NCBI GenBank assembly: GCA_009363875.1
Contig: CM018688.1
Location: forward strand, 63,918,541 to 63,982,540
Direction: 5' to 3'
Source: Mikania micrantha
Taxonomy: Eukaryota; Streptophyta; Magnoliopsida; Asterales; Asteraceae
DNA length: 64,000 nt
Below, in pieces: positions 35,329 through 45,905 of the stretch. A model generated the notes under the pieces. That model was not told the origin of the DNA, searched no databases, and saw only the letters and a list, made by a program, of their open reading frames with translations. Position 1 is the first letter of the stretch, and every line of letters begins with the position of its first letter. The position numbers and the translations under genes are program-made.

Positions 35329-36973
35329 TATGCATGCTTGTATGATCATGGTATTTTAGGGCTAATCAGATGAATATGATAATGTATCTTCTTAATTCAT
35401 CAAAACATTAGAATAACATAGTTGTAAATTTTTACCATACAACACTTAGTTATTCTCACATGAGCAAACATTGGGGAAATTCATACATAAACAAACATTG
35501 AGAACAATGACAGAGAAACATGATGACACAACACAACACATGAATGACTAGAAGATAAAACATCTTCTTAATGTCATTCACCATTATAATAAACTAAGTG
35601 TGATAAGTCAATTACTTATAACGCTCAGTTTACAACCTAAAACATGTTATGCGATAACATGGAGCATTGATTATCCACCACCTGCGTCACTTAAGGGTAG
35701 TAAGACTAGTTCTTACTACGGCTTAAGGATTATATGGTGAACATATGGATTACATGGAATGATAATCATGATAACATAACTTCATGATAACAACATCATT
35801 CACACAATGATTAACATAACGTGATAAGAGAAGTTCTTATTCAACCTTGTTAATCACATTGAGAACATCCCACATTGAGAACAAACAACAACATCGATGT
35901 ACATCATCCATCGTTACCTGTGGACTAGTATACTAAGGAATTTATTTTCTCTCATGTCATATTATTAGTAACATTTTCGATGAGGGCAATGGGATCACAA
36001 GTGGTAGAGGTAAATCGGATGCATTGAAATCTGATTACGTGAGGATTGCAATGGATTCCTTTTAGGCTCTATGCACTTCGCATTGAGAACAAATGACAAA
36101 TAGTTAACTAACACTTTTAATATTTAAAAGTGAATCAACAGTTAACCCCACAAGCAATAGAATAATACAAGGAGCAGATTAAGTAAATATAATATCCTTA
36201 ATACATATAATGGTTATCAATACTTCGGTTTGATAACTACAACTTTACTATTATATTATTCTATACATGATATCACAGGTGAACAACAATGAGATGAACA
36301 TGTGGAATGAAGATGGAAATCAATAGTTGTATTGCAAGTAGTGTGGAGTTCTAGTGGTGATGTGGTGGGATGTTGGCTAGGGCTTGGTTCCCTTACATAT
36401 GCCCTATATATAAGCATCACTACTAGGATGATATATAATTTGTAAATATAACTATTGAGAAGCCATTGGGTGAACGGGTGAACAAACAACATACAAGTAA
36501 CAGAACATACATTGTGATTGTGCATGTGAATGAATCAAGGTTTTCAACTAACATACTTATGAACTCACCAACCTAGTGTTGACTTTGTTTAAATGCATGT
36601 TTTCTCAGGTGATGAACAGGTGTAGTCGCCATATTCAAGAACTAAGCTAGTGGACTTTTAGAAGACCTAGCTTTATTTTGTGTTGCATACTTTTGATATG
36701 ACAGAACATTGAATCATATTTTGTATATCTTGTACAGTTACAAGATAGAAGCCACAGTGATTCTTTTAGGGAGAATTACTTAGTTAAATTATGAACGTGA
36801 CTATGTAATTTAACTTTGTAATTCTGTATTGATGACATTTTAGCATTTCTCATTTTATATCACATGTGCTATGTAAACAATCTGATCATTTCGATTATCA
36901 CAACGATATCACGCCCCGGGAACCTTCCGCCCGACGGGAAAGTTGATCCATCCCGCCGGCTCGGGGTGTGACA
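35329..36973 (+). repeat. right part of the outer LTR
   Basis: AT-rich non-coding DNA that ends in TGTGACA with the atggt duplication. It contains the caccaacct..ttctcaggtgatg block (36566-36614) typical of these LTRs and a GC-rich palindromic end. No protein is visible; 36525-36256 on the minus strand is only a chance open stretch over the hairpin module. Confidence 0.6.
36351..36426 (+). other. leader-type hairpin module in the outer element, copy 4
   Basis: Arm ctagtggtgatg (36351-36362) pairs with catcactactag (36415-36426): 12 pairs, one G-U. The stem sequence is unlike copies 1-3, yet the interior keeps tggtggga, an AGGG/CCCT inner stem, acatatgccctatatata. Divergent sequence with retained pairing argues for selection on structure. 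Confidence 0.7.
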
Positions 36974-39679
36974 ATGGTTATAATAGTAACTTATTCAGAG
37001 TGTTTGCTTGATCCTTTTTCTATTTATCTTGGATCCGATCCTTTTGGGGATGCATTTCCTTGGTCTCTTCATTTCTCTCTTGTGGTGTATATTCCTCTCC
37101 TTCTTGATCTAAAAGCCCAAACGGATTGGATGTTTCCATCACTGTGGTTCCTGGTCTGGTATTAGCTTTAGTTTGGCTAGCTCGGGTTTCATATCTTTTA
37201 CTTGTATCCCATCCATTACTCCCTGCTCCATCTGTAGGTGTTTCAGTTGTTTGATGCCCTCCTGCATTCTCCTTAGCATGTTCATTTTGTTCCATGCTGC
37301 TTGTTAGATTACTAAGATAATTATTCTTGTGCTTTAGATGCTTCTCTCTGTATTTCCTTCGCTGGTTTTCATAAGGGGGGATGTTGGGTGTTTTTTGGGC
37401 TTGAACATCGGTGGTTCTTTTGCTAGAATTTCTGGGATTGACTGGGATGAAGCCATCTTTATCCGGCTTATTTGTGGTTTGGTTTTGCACCCGCTTTACT
37501 GATCCCGTGTGATGCTCCTGGGTTACCGGTTTGAGTTTCGGGCATTGGTCTTTGTGATGACCAAAGACTTTGCATTGCTCACATATGAGTGGTTTAGTTT
37601 GGAACTCCACTTCTATGTCTATGGTTTTTCCCGATATTATTCCAATTGTGGGATAACGTATTTTGACCGATTTTGGGAACTTACAATCACTGTTTATTTC
37701 AACCATAATCCGGGCATAACCTCCCGCCTCTTCAAGGTTTGCACATTTAGATTTTGTCACTTTATCAAATGTTAAAGGGTTACCTATGCAGCTAGCATCT
37801 CGACAAATTGTTTCAGTGTCCCATAACTCAAGTGGTAAACTCTTTAACAATATCCATATGGGAATGGATTTGGGGGCCTCGAGTATCATGCATAAGCCTG
37901 CTTCCCATTTTTTTACACATAGTGGGAGATTTCCAACCATCCATGGGCCTAATTCTAGTACCTCTGTCATTTTACTTTCCTCTCGAAACTTGAAGAGGAA
38001 GATCCCAGATCCATTGAACGAGATTTCTTGAACTCCATATTGTCGCCACATTTTATTCAAGTTAAACCGAACATATGCCAAGGATGGATTGGCGCCAACA
38101 AAGTACCCATATAAGACATGTTTATATGTTTCTTTTGCTTTCTGAATAACCTTCATCTCTATCATGACCACCTTTTGCCCATCCATCATTGTGGTCAAAG
38201 GGTAAAATTTAATCATGTCTATGAAATCTTTCTTGAGTTCACCATTTAAAGTTTCCGCATAAGAAATTTTTGGTCTCTTATCATTTTATTTGACATTTCT
38301 GAGTCTTTCATTCTCTTACTGGCTTCATCTTCAGAATCATCTTCATTTGGTGTGCTAAGCGGGTGTTTTGTGGCTTTAAATTTCAGCATAGGAATTGCAG
38401 AAGAACTTCTCATTGATTGGTTTATGGTGAAATCCATGGTCAAGCCTGGGATGCTGCTCCTCTTATTTTGACCCATGATGCGATCAAGAACTCCTTCTTT
38501 CCATAGCATTATTATGGTTTTCCTTCGGTTTGCTATTTTACGGTTGAAACTCTCAGTTACTGTTCCCGGTTTGTATGTGGAATCAACAAAGATATGATCT
38601 CTTAATTTAGTCTGATTAACATACGTACCAAATTTCGGTTTTGGCATATTCTTCCCCTCGCTCCTATTCTTTGAACTCCAAATCTTGTACTTTCGTTTGT
38701 CTGATCCAGTTGGATTATCTATTTCTTCATTGGATACCAAGTGAGCTTCTTTAATTCTTTTTGGTCCACTCCCCCGCTTCTTTGTGACCTTCTGTAGATG
38801 TTCATGAAAGTGTTATGTGGTCTGTGCTTCTTGACCTCCTTCCTGCTCCTTCCTTTTCATTCTCTGGTTATTTTGCATGTTGTTCCCTACGTTCGTGTTC
38901 GCTTCTTCCCGGGGATGTATGACCGTGATTGGGGTAGGGTTAATACCTGAGTGCTTTACCTGGTCTTCTGCAATCCCATCTGGTTTATTCACTTCCGAGT
39001 TCTCTATATCTTCATGTGCTTTATCACTATCACCTATGTGATCTTGTGTTATCGATTCCGATAGCTCCATTGGGCTTTTGTTTACCACACATATAAGAGT
39101 AGGGTTTTGCATGGCTGATGTGTACGTAGGCTCGCCATGTGGGGTAGCTGCATGACCCTGCCGACACTCCTTTCCGTTACTAGCCTCCATATCGTGCTCC
39201 AAGGTAATGTTTTTAGTGTTATCAACTTGATTCAGATCCACCCTGATTGGAATGTTCTCTTTGTCAATAGTCTCTTTCAAATAGTATTGCCGATCCTTTG
39301 TCACATCATTCCGCAAACCTGCTCGTTTTTTTATTTGGGTTTGGATCCCCAGATTCTTCCCAGATCCCTTCTTTGGCACACCACTTTTCTCTTGCATCTG
39401 TGATTGTTCCTCATCATCCGACTCACCTTCCCAGAACTTACCCTGGATACCCGGATCAGGTGGTCGCCCCTCCATTGTTCCACTTTTGCTCGGTTTGTTC
39501 GACTTCCCCATTGTTCCAATCAGAAAACCACTCGTTTGCCACCTACTAATCAATTCCAGTAGGCCTGAATCTCTTATGCGAGCAAGAGGAGAAGGATTAG
39601 CTGTTCGAATTGGTGTTGAAAGCCTTGAATTTGCTCTCAAAAATCGCATCTTGAGTTTCACACACTTAAGCCGCAACAA
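36974..39679 (-). pseudogene. LINE B ORF1, N-terminal and DUF4283/zinc-knuckle part
   Basis: Begins near 39679 with a basic, S/P-rich N-terminus (39679-38813), then a charged segment (38740-38246) and the DUF4283 core plus knuckle CEQCKVFGHHKDQC (38216-37020), which keeps all four ligands. LYGYFVGAN and GPWMVGN mark the core. Two frame changes split it. It continues across the outer LTR insertion to 21137-20770. The protein is clearly diverged from the ORF1 of the other seven copies. Confidence 0.85.
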
Positions 39680-39692
39680 ATGAGAATCCCCC

Positions 39693-39716
39693 AGGGTTTA
39701 GGGTTTAAGGTTTAGG
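39693..39716 (+). repeat. telomere-like repeats between LINE B and LINE C
   Basis: agggtttagggtttaagg then tttagg; about three units between the B 5' end and the oligo(T) of C. Confidence 0.85.
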
Positions 39717-39951
39717 TTTTTTCTGGATAAAGGGCAGAGCCCAGAAAAATATATAACCAACCATAAAAGAATTACAAGATGACCAGGGGGCATACCCCGC
39801 CTTATAGCTAAAATCCAACAAACCGGAAAGGCTATCAAAAAACCAAACCCCAATGGGCCGAGTAGAACAAAACACAAACATACAGACACAGGGCCAGGCC
39901 CAACACAAAACGACTAACCCACTATAGACATGTATATCAACCACCATATAC
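39717..39951 (-). mobile_element. LINE C, severely 5'-truncated copy
   Basis: Only about 230 bp of 3' UTR. It has the tail (ctggataaagggcagagcccagaaa) with stem gggc 39732-39735 / gccc 39739-39742 and a three-base loop. It stops at about 39951, where telomere-like repeats begin. Confidence 0.8.
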
Positions 39952-40626
39952 TCGGGTTTCGGGTTTCGGGTTCAGGGGTTCGGGGTGCGGGGGTCGGGGG
40001 TCCGGGTTCCGGGGTCCGGGGTCCGGGTTCCGGGTTCGGGGGTCGGGGGTCGGGGTCGCGGTTCTGGGGTTAGGGGTTTAGGGGTTGGGGTTTCGGGTTA
40101 CGGGTTCAGGGTTCACGGTTCAGGTTTCGGGGTTTCGGGTTCGGGGTTTCGGGGTTCGGGGTTGCGGGTTGCGGGATGGGGGTTGGGGGTTGGGGTTTCG
40201 GGTTTCGGGTCACGGTTCACGGTCCACCGTTCACGGTTCGGGGATCGGGGGTCGAGGTTTCGGGTCCGGGTCAGGGTCCCGAGTTCGGGGTTCGGGTTTG
40301 GGGTTTATGGTTTAGGGTTACGGGTTAGGGGTTTCGGGGTTTCGGGTTCGGGGGTTCGGGGGTTCGGGGTTCGGGGGTTCGGGGTTCGGGTTTCGGGTTT
40401 CGGGTTTCGGCTTTTGGCTTTAGGGTTTTGGGTTTTGGGTTTTGGGTTTTTGGGTTTTGGGTTTTGGGTTTTGGGTTTAGGGTTTAGGGTTTCGGGTTTC
40501 GGGTTTGGGGTTCGGGTTTGGGGTTCGGGGTTCGGGTTGGGGTTCAGGGTTCGGGGTTCTGAGTTCGGGGTTCGGGGTTTCGAGGTTCGGGTTTCGGGGT
40601 TCGGGTTTCGGGTTTAGGGTTTAGGG
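39952..40626 (+). repeat. degenerate telomere-like array, 675 bp
   Basis: Runs of TTTCGGG, TTCGGGG and TTTTGGG with interspersed TTTAGGG. There are blocks: TTCGGGG-rich to about 40400, TTTTGGG around 40425-40475, TTTCGGG again, then two canonical TTTAGGG units at 40613-40626 immediately before the LINE D tail. The open frames across it are repeat-derived and not genes. Confidence 0.9.
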
Positions 40627-40635
40627 TTTTTTTTT

Positions 40636-42248
40636 GGATAAAGGGCTTTTGCCCGGAAAAATGTATACCAACAAACAAAAAATTACGTGAGGACCACGTG
40701 GGCATACCCCCCCGAAAAGCTCAAATCCGACAGGTCCGGACAGGCTAACAAAAACGACAACCCCAAAGTGTCAACTATAGGAAGACCTATACAAAAACGC
40801 TTTGGGCCTAACACAATACAAAACAACACTAAAGAAGAGGCCCAAAGCTTAAGCCCACAAACTAAAACCACTAAAACAGAACCAAAGGTCCAACACCCCA
40901 ACCTACAAAATCCAGCTAGGCCAAATACAACCAAGTAGAATTTAACTCAACCCAAAGCCCAAAAACCACACCACCTAAGGCCCAAAATATACACAAAACA
41001 AAGGCCCATGGAGTAAGGTATGTTTGGGCCCACAATATACCCAAAAACCAACTTCTGCCAACCTGCCAGACGAGGATCCAACGCCCTAAAGTCACTTGAG
41101 GCACAACTGGAACCGGACCAAGCCATACTGGGGCCACACCTAGCCAGACCGCAGCAAACCCAGACCCATCCAAGAACCAGAAGGGGCACAGCTAGCGCCA
41201 TACGAGGCAAGGCAGACCCGAACCTGTTTGGCTGCATCCCTAGGCTGCTTGGCCACATCCCCACCAACAAAATGACAGCCCCTAAGGACACAGAAGCAGC
41301 CCCAAACCAAGCCCAGCAGCAGCCAGCAGAAAGCATCACACATGTGGCCACCCAAGTGTCACAGCAGGCTAAACACGTGTCCTCATAAAGGCACCAGGCC
41401 CAATGCGCGGCACATTGGTCTAGCACCATAACCCACCCTCGAACCAAATAATCCAACTGGGCAGTAAAGTTGGGCCACAGGGCCTTAACTGCAGGCCGCA
41501 TGGACATGACAACAGGCTGCAAAGGCAAGGCAGCAGGGCACCTGGGCATACAGCAAACATCACCTCAGCCCAAACCCAAACCCAGCAGATAGAACCAACA
41601 GCACACCAGCACAAGCCAAATAACAAAAGAGCCCCCTCCCAGCTCAACTCAAAGGACCAGCCCCCTATACCAGCATAATCAGAAGCCAACTTTAGGAGCG
41701 CCTGGACCACCCCACACCATCCATGGCCCAAAGAAGCCCTCTCCAGGCAGACCATGCAGCCAAGTAAAATCCCAGCAAACACAGAAAACCAAAAACCCAA
41801 ATTATTGATGGAACCAAGATCTGAACCCAAAAGATATACAAGAACAGATCTTAGCTCATCAACCAACTTATACAACTCAGGATCAAGCTCCAACCAGCCA
41901 TACATGGGCCAATAAAAACCAGTCCCATCCCCTGTCCTCCACACTACCCTATTAATGCCCTTCCACATTAGGTAGAACCAGCCCCTATACAACCCAGAAA
42001 ACAGCCAAACAGCAGGCTCCCCCCAGACTCAGACAGCAGCTCTGGGAGCAGCCCAAAAACAGACCCCGAACAGGCACCCAATGCAAACTTGCCCTCTCCC
42101 CACAAATAACCCACAACCAACAGCTCCACCTAAAACCAAAAGAAGAGAACCAAAGCAAGAAACTGAAGAAAACCAAAGCCATAAAAACAGAAGAAAAAAG
42201 GGGAACCCAAAAAAAGGCATCAGCCTAAAACACAGCAAACACAGGGAC
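40636..42248 (-). other. LINE D 3' UTR
   Basis: TG-rich on the LINE strand. Open minus-strand stretches at 42238-42029, 41992-41420 and 41549-40947 encode hydrophobic or W/C-rich peptides with no domain. The first 200 bases (40627-40830) are nearly identical to 52339-52545 in LINE G. Confidence 0.65.
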
Positions 42249-44414
42249 TTAGTATTGGCCTGCTATAAAAGCAGCCATCCCATTCTCCTCATCTTCCACA
42301 TCCTCTACCGCGTATGTCATGTCAATGCCCAACCTGTCAACTTGCTCCTTAAAATAAACCCACTCCCCCACCAACCAAGCAGCCATATTTTTAGCTTTAA
42401 CAGCCTTAGCATTGGAGCTGAGAGCTTTAAATATGGCAAGCTTCTTGTTTTCAGGGAGGTGCGGGGTACCTTTGATGGCCAACAAGTTGTCATCCATAAA
42501 CGAGTCATTGTCCACAACCAAATAATCTAGATCATATCCCATATGAAGACATTGGTCTGTGAAGTAGTCCCATTCATCTGTATTCCAAGAGTTAGTTATC
42601 ATGGTAGGGACAGCTTTGGTGTGAGTGATATACCCCGAGATGCGGGACATCTTGTATTCAGATAAGGTGCTCATCACTGGGACAGCCCCAGAGATAGAAC
42701 CTATAATCGATTCCGGGAGAATGCGACCCAATTCTATAACATCTTCCGTACTCAGAGTACAGTCCGGGACACTAGTACTAGGACCACCTTGGACTGAAAC
42801 ACTTTCCACTTCATTCCCACTCATCTCCAGGCCTTGACTTTCCTTTCCCATCGTTTCAATCCCTTCCAAACCAGAAAATTTGTTCACAAGGGGGATCCCC
42901 TCATTTTCTTTGCTGGTATCCTTAACATTACCTTTCTTGTAACCCTTGGAATTACCCCCATTCACAGCTCTAGAAAAATCAAACCCTCCCTGCCTTTGTT
43001 TGCCTTTTGCTGCCCCCCATTCCCCTTGGGATTAGCCTGGCCCTGATCTTCTTTTGGCCTGTTGGCAGCCTCCGTTGGGATGGCTTGGGCTTTGTTCTTC
43101 TTACCTCGGCTAACAGTAGTAAGACCACCTGGATCAGCAGTCGAGCTATCCTTATTGGCCTCCTTAGAATTGTCTATCTAGGGAATGGAAGCCCCACTGT
43201 TTTGGCTAGCAGTTTCCCTTGGGATAATAGGGGCCATAACCTGATCAGTCTTAGGCTGGTTCTTGCAGTGGTTAAGCACATGGCCATACACCTTGCAGTG
43301 GCTACATCTCGGAGGAGTCCATTGATAGGTAACATCCAATCCAACAACATGGCTAGGATCAGACCCTTTGGCCGGGTATTCAACCTCAATAACATCTGGG
43401 AGCGCAACATCAGCCGACACTTCAACTAGGACCCTAGCATACCCCAACTTGCCCCTACCATGATAGCATCTATCCTTTGTCACTTTATCCATTAATTTTG
43501 GTATTCCAACCGCACTCATCAAACGGCTCACACCCACCTTGGTCCATAGGTCAAGTGGCACCCTATGAATAGCCACCCACAAGGGGATAGTTTTGGGCTC
43601 AGCCTTCTTCATCCCCAGCCCCGGTTTCCATTTGCACAGGATCAAAGGGATACCACGAATCAGCTAAGGTCCATTTTCTAGAACATCTAGTAACCCTTGC
43701 TCTGATTTCAAGCGAAAGAAGTAGCAACCGGAGTTGCTCTTGGTCACTTCATCCAGGTCATGTACTGACCAAAGCCTCCGCACAACCCTGTCGACATAGT
43801 TATAATCCATCGTGGTGCCCAGAAAATAACCAAACAAGTGGTTAGCTACAGCTACCTCAGACTGTCGAACATCTTCATCAGAAAGGATCACCCTCTTCTA
43901 ACCATTGGCTTGTGTGGTAGGAGGGATGAAATCATGGCTGGAATTTTGCAGCTCATGGCTATGCCGGACCAGATAAGCTGGAGTCTGAGGTACCTAGGTT
44001 GTTGGGGTAGTAGCCGCATCGACATCCATAACCCCAACTTGAACTAAATGGCCGGATCTGGGTTCCTCCGATGAGTTGAACTGATGTTCTTGTTCGGCCA
44101 GAGGCTTCGCCTTCAACAAGAACATCAGTTCAACTTTCTTCCGGTCCCTTCGAACTCGTCCAGCCCCATGAACTCTAGTTGCCCCCCTGCCGCCTATCTT
44201 CGACCGTAGGGGCCGGCTCCATTTCAATTTCTTCGATTTCACTATCCGCCTCATCAGCTCCTGTCGTCCCAGATTGGGTGCTATTTTCAGCTCCCCCCAC
44301 AATAAGAAGGCCATCTTTTGCCCCCACACAAGTTCCGGTGACCTGCTCCACCACCCATGGTGGTTTGTCCGGTGGCAGAGGCTGAGGAATGGAGTCCTCA
44401 GCCGATGGTTTCAT
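42249..44414 (-). pseudogene. LINE D ORF1, DUF4283/zinc-knuckle, with stops
   Basis: Start MKPSAEDS at 44414. The DUF4283 core (about 43890-43400; LFGYFLGTTMDY), knuckle CSHCKVYGHVLNHC (near 43310-43270), and a C-terminal region (42965-42249) resemble LINE E closely. Breaks are a frameshift near 44180-44330, a TAG near 43994 where E has Gln, a TAG near 43663 where E has Trp, and a frameshift near 42965-43180. A perfect 20-bp inverted repeat (44075-44094 and 44115-44134) interrupts the N-terminal part. It ends TAA at 42251-42249 without the TAATG seen in E. Confidence 0.85.
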
Positions 44415-44480
44415 TAGGCAGAAAAGGGAGCCGGCTAGAGAGAGTTTTAGAGAGAGAATTTAGAGAGAGAAAGAAATTGC

Positions 44481-44555
44481 AGGGTTTCGGGTTTCGGGTT
44501 TCGAGGTTTCGGGGTTTCGGGGTTCGGCTTCGGGCTTCAGGTCTAGGGTCTAGGG
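44481..44555 (+). repeat. telomere-like repeats between LINE D and LINE E
   Basis: agggtttcgggtttcggg-type units, ending gtctagggtctaggg directly before the oligo(T) of E. Confidence 0.85.
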
Positions 44556-44563
44556 TTTTTTTT

Positions 44564-45905
44564 GGATAAAGGGCAGTGCCCGGAAAAATAAATATCCTCC
44601 AACCAAATAATTACACTGTGACCAAGGGGGCATACCCCCCGAATAGCTCAAATCCGACAAAACCAGATAGGCTAACAAAAAGATTAGCCCAATGGGCCTG
44701 CAACTACCATGGCTATACAAAAGCACCCTGGGCCTAAATCTGGACAACGCAAAAACAAAATATAACCCAAAGTAAAAAACCAACCCATAACTATTGGATA
44801 CAAGAAACATTGGCCCATTCCACAAATATACCCCAAGCCCAACTAGAAAAACCAATTGTATCCCAAAAATACTATTCTTGAAAGCCCAAAGCTTGGGCCA
44901 AGAAGAGGAGCAACCATCCGGACAAAGGCAAACCAAGGCCGCAGTAGGGGCCAAGCAGTGGCCGCACATGAGAAGCAAAGGGCCGCATGGGGCCAATCTG
45001 GAGCCGCAGGAGGCATTAAGCATGTCATAGCAGTCCCAACCAGAAGCAAAGCAGCCCACATAGCCCAAGGAAATAGCAGCATTCATGGGGCAAAAACCAT
45101 GATAAAACATCTACCCAGAACCCATAACAAAACAAGAAACTACAAAGAGGGCAAACACATTGGCCAAGAAAGGATGGCAGCCCACAAGCAGTAAACCATC
45201 ATCAGCTAACCCCTCACTCCAACCCAACAAGCTAACACCCCTCCAAAGAAGGTCATATCTAACAAAGAGCTCATGAAGGCAGGTCTGTATCCCCTGGTAC
45301 CAAAGGGTTTCAACCTCCCTACCAGCCAAATGATCACCCATATCGAGAAAGGCCCACTTCCAAAACCTCACAAGCAAGTCAGTCATGACACCCTCACTAA
45401 GATTGTACCCACAAAATCTGAGAAAACCTCAACCCTCAGCCTCGGTATTACCAAGCAGCCTCCAGCCCATACAATGTAACCCCCTATTACCAACAGTATG
45501 CTGCAACCCCCCTGTGGACAGCCCACCCTTCTCAGCCCAATTTGACCTCGCCCAAGCAACCCACCAGCAAAAAAGAACATCCCCTCCCTAGACCTGAAAA
45601 GAGCCACTGACAGTCCTTACATTACCCTTCCACATAAGGTAACACCAACCCCTATACAAACCAAAAAACATCCAAACAGAAGGGCGGCCACTAAAGCCCA
45701 ACCTGCACCTCACAGAACAGCCCCAAACTGAAAAAACCAAAAGAGGCAACCCTGCAGCCCCAACCAAAAAACTGTTCAAAACAAAGAAAAAGGAACTCTG
45801 GGCCAACCAGGCCCAAACAAACCACACAAAAGCAAAACAAACAGCAGCCATAGAACACAAAGAGGAGAAAAAGCTGCAGCCTGCAGAAGAAGAAACCCAG
45901 GAGCA
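44564..45905 (-). other. LINE E 3' UTR with a hydrophobic ORF after ORF1
   Basis: The ORF1 stop is part of TAATG (45908-45904), and that ATG opens a 71-codon frame (45906-45691) that is very rich in F, L and C (MLLGFFFCRLQ..). In autonomous copies the same TAATG starts ORF2. No domain is recognised, and low-complexity T-rich sequence is the simplest reading. Further open stretches (45860-45588, 45110-44550) are W/C-rich and uncharacterised. Confidence 0.5.

Larger units (their letters stand above)
21138..36973 (+). mobile_element. outer LTR insertion in LINE B, itself invaded by another element
   Basis: Starts TGTGACAAC at 21138 and ends CGGGGTGTGACA at 36973, flanked by identical atggt at 21133-21137 and 36974-36978. 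Its own sequence is 21138-23090 and about 35329-36973, roughly 3.6 kb. That is about the length of the inner LTR (3.4 kb), so it may be a solo LTR. The left part holds two GTGACGAT-loop hairpins, a TATA box and a CGAACC-rich zone, all with counterparts in the inner LTR, so the two elements are related. The right part holds one copy of the leader hairpin. No protein of its own is visible. Confidence 0.8.
10745..39692 (-). mobile_element. LINE B, a distinct L1-clade lineage split by two LTR insertions
   Basis: Poly(A) end at 10745-10761 (17 T on the plus strand) and 5' end near 39692. LINE sequence occupies 10762-16055, 20505-21137 and 36974-39692; the rest is inserted LTR elements with 5-bp target duplications. 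It lacks the GGGC/GCCC tail hairpin of the other copies, and its ORF1 and ORF2 proteins differ clearly, so it is another family in the same orientation. The 5' end is followed by telomere-like repeats at 39693-39716. Confidence 0.85.
40627..44480 (-). mobile_element. LINE D, ORF1-only non-autonomous element
   Basis: A complete-looking element of about 3.85 kb. It has a 5' UTR (CTCTCTCTAGCCGGCTCC near 44430), ORF1 (44414-42249), a 3' UTR of about 1.6 kb, a tail hairpin gggctttttgccc-like (gggc..gccc) and oligo(A) at 40627-40635. No endonuclease or reverse transcriptase sequence is present. The tail matches the autonomous copies, so it was probably moved by their enzyme. Confidence 0.8.

Noticed and set aside
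36256..36525. 89-codon minus-strand frame
   Set aside because: It covers the hairpin module in non-coding LTR DNA; no domain and no supporting context.
39985..40617. 210-codon plus-strand open frame of G/V/R/F repeats
   Set aside because: It translates the telomere-like array; stop codons are missing because the unit lacks them in that frame.
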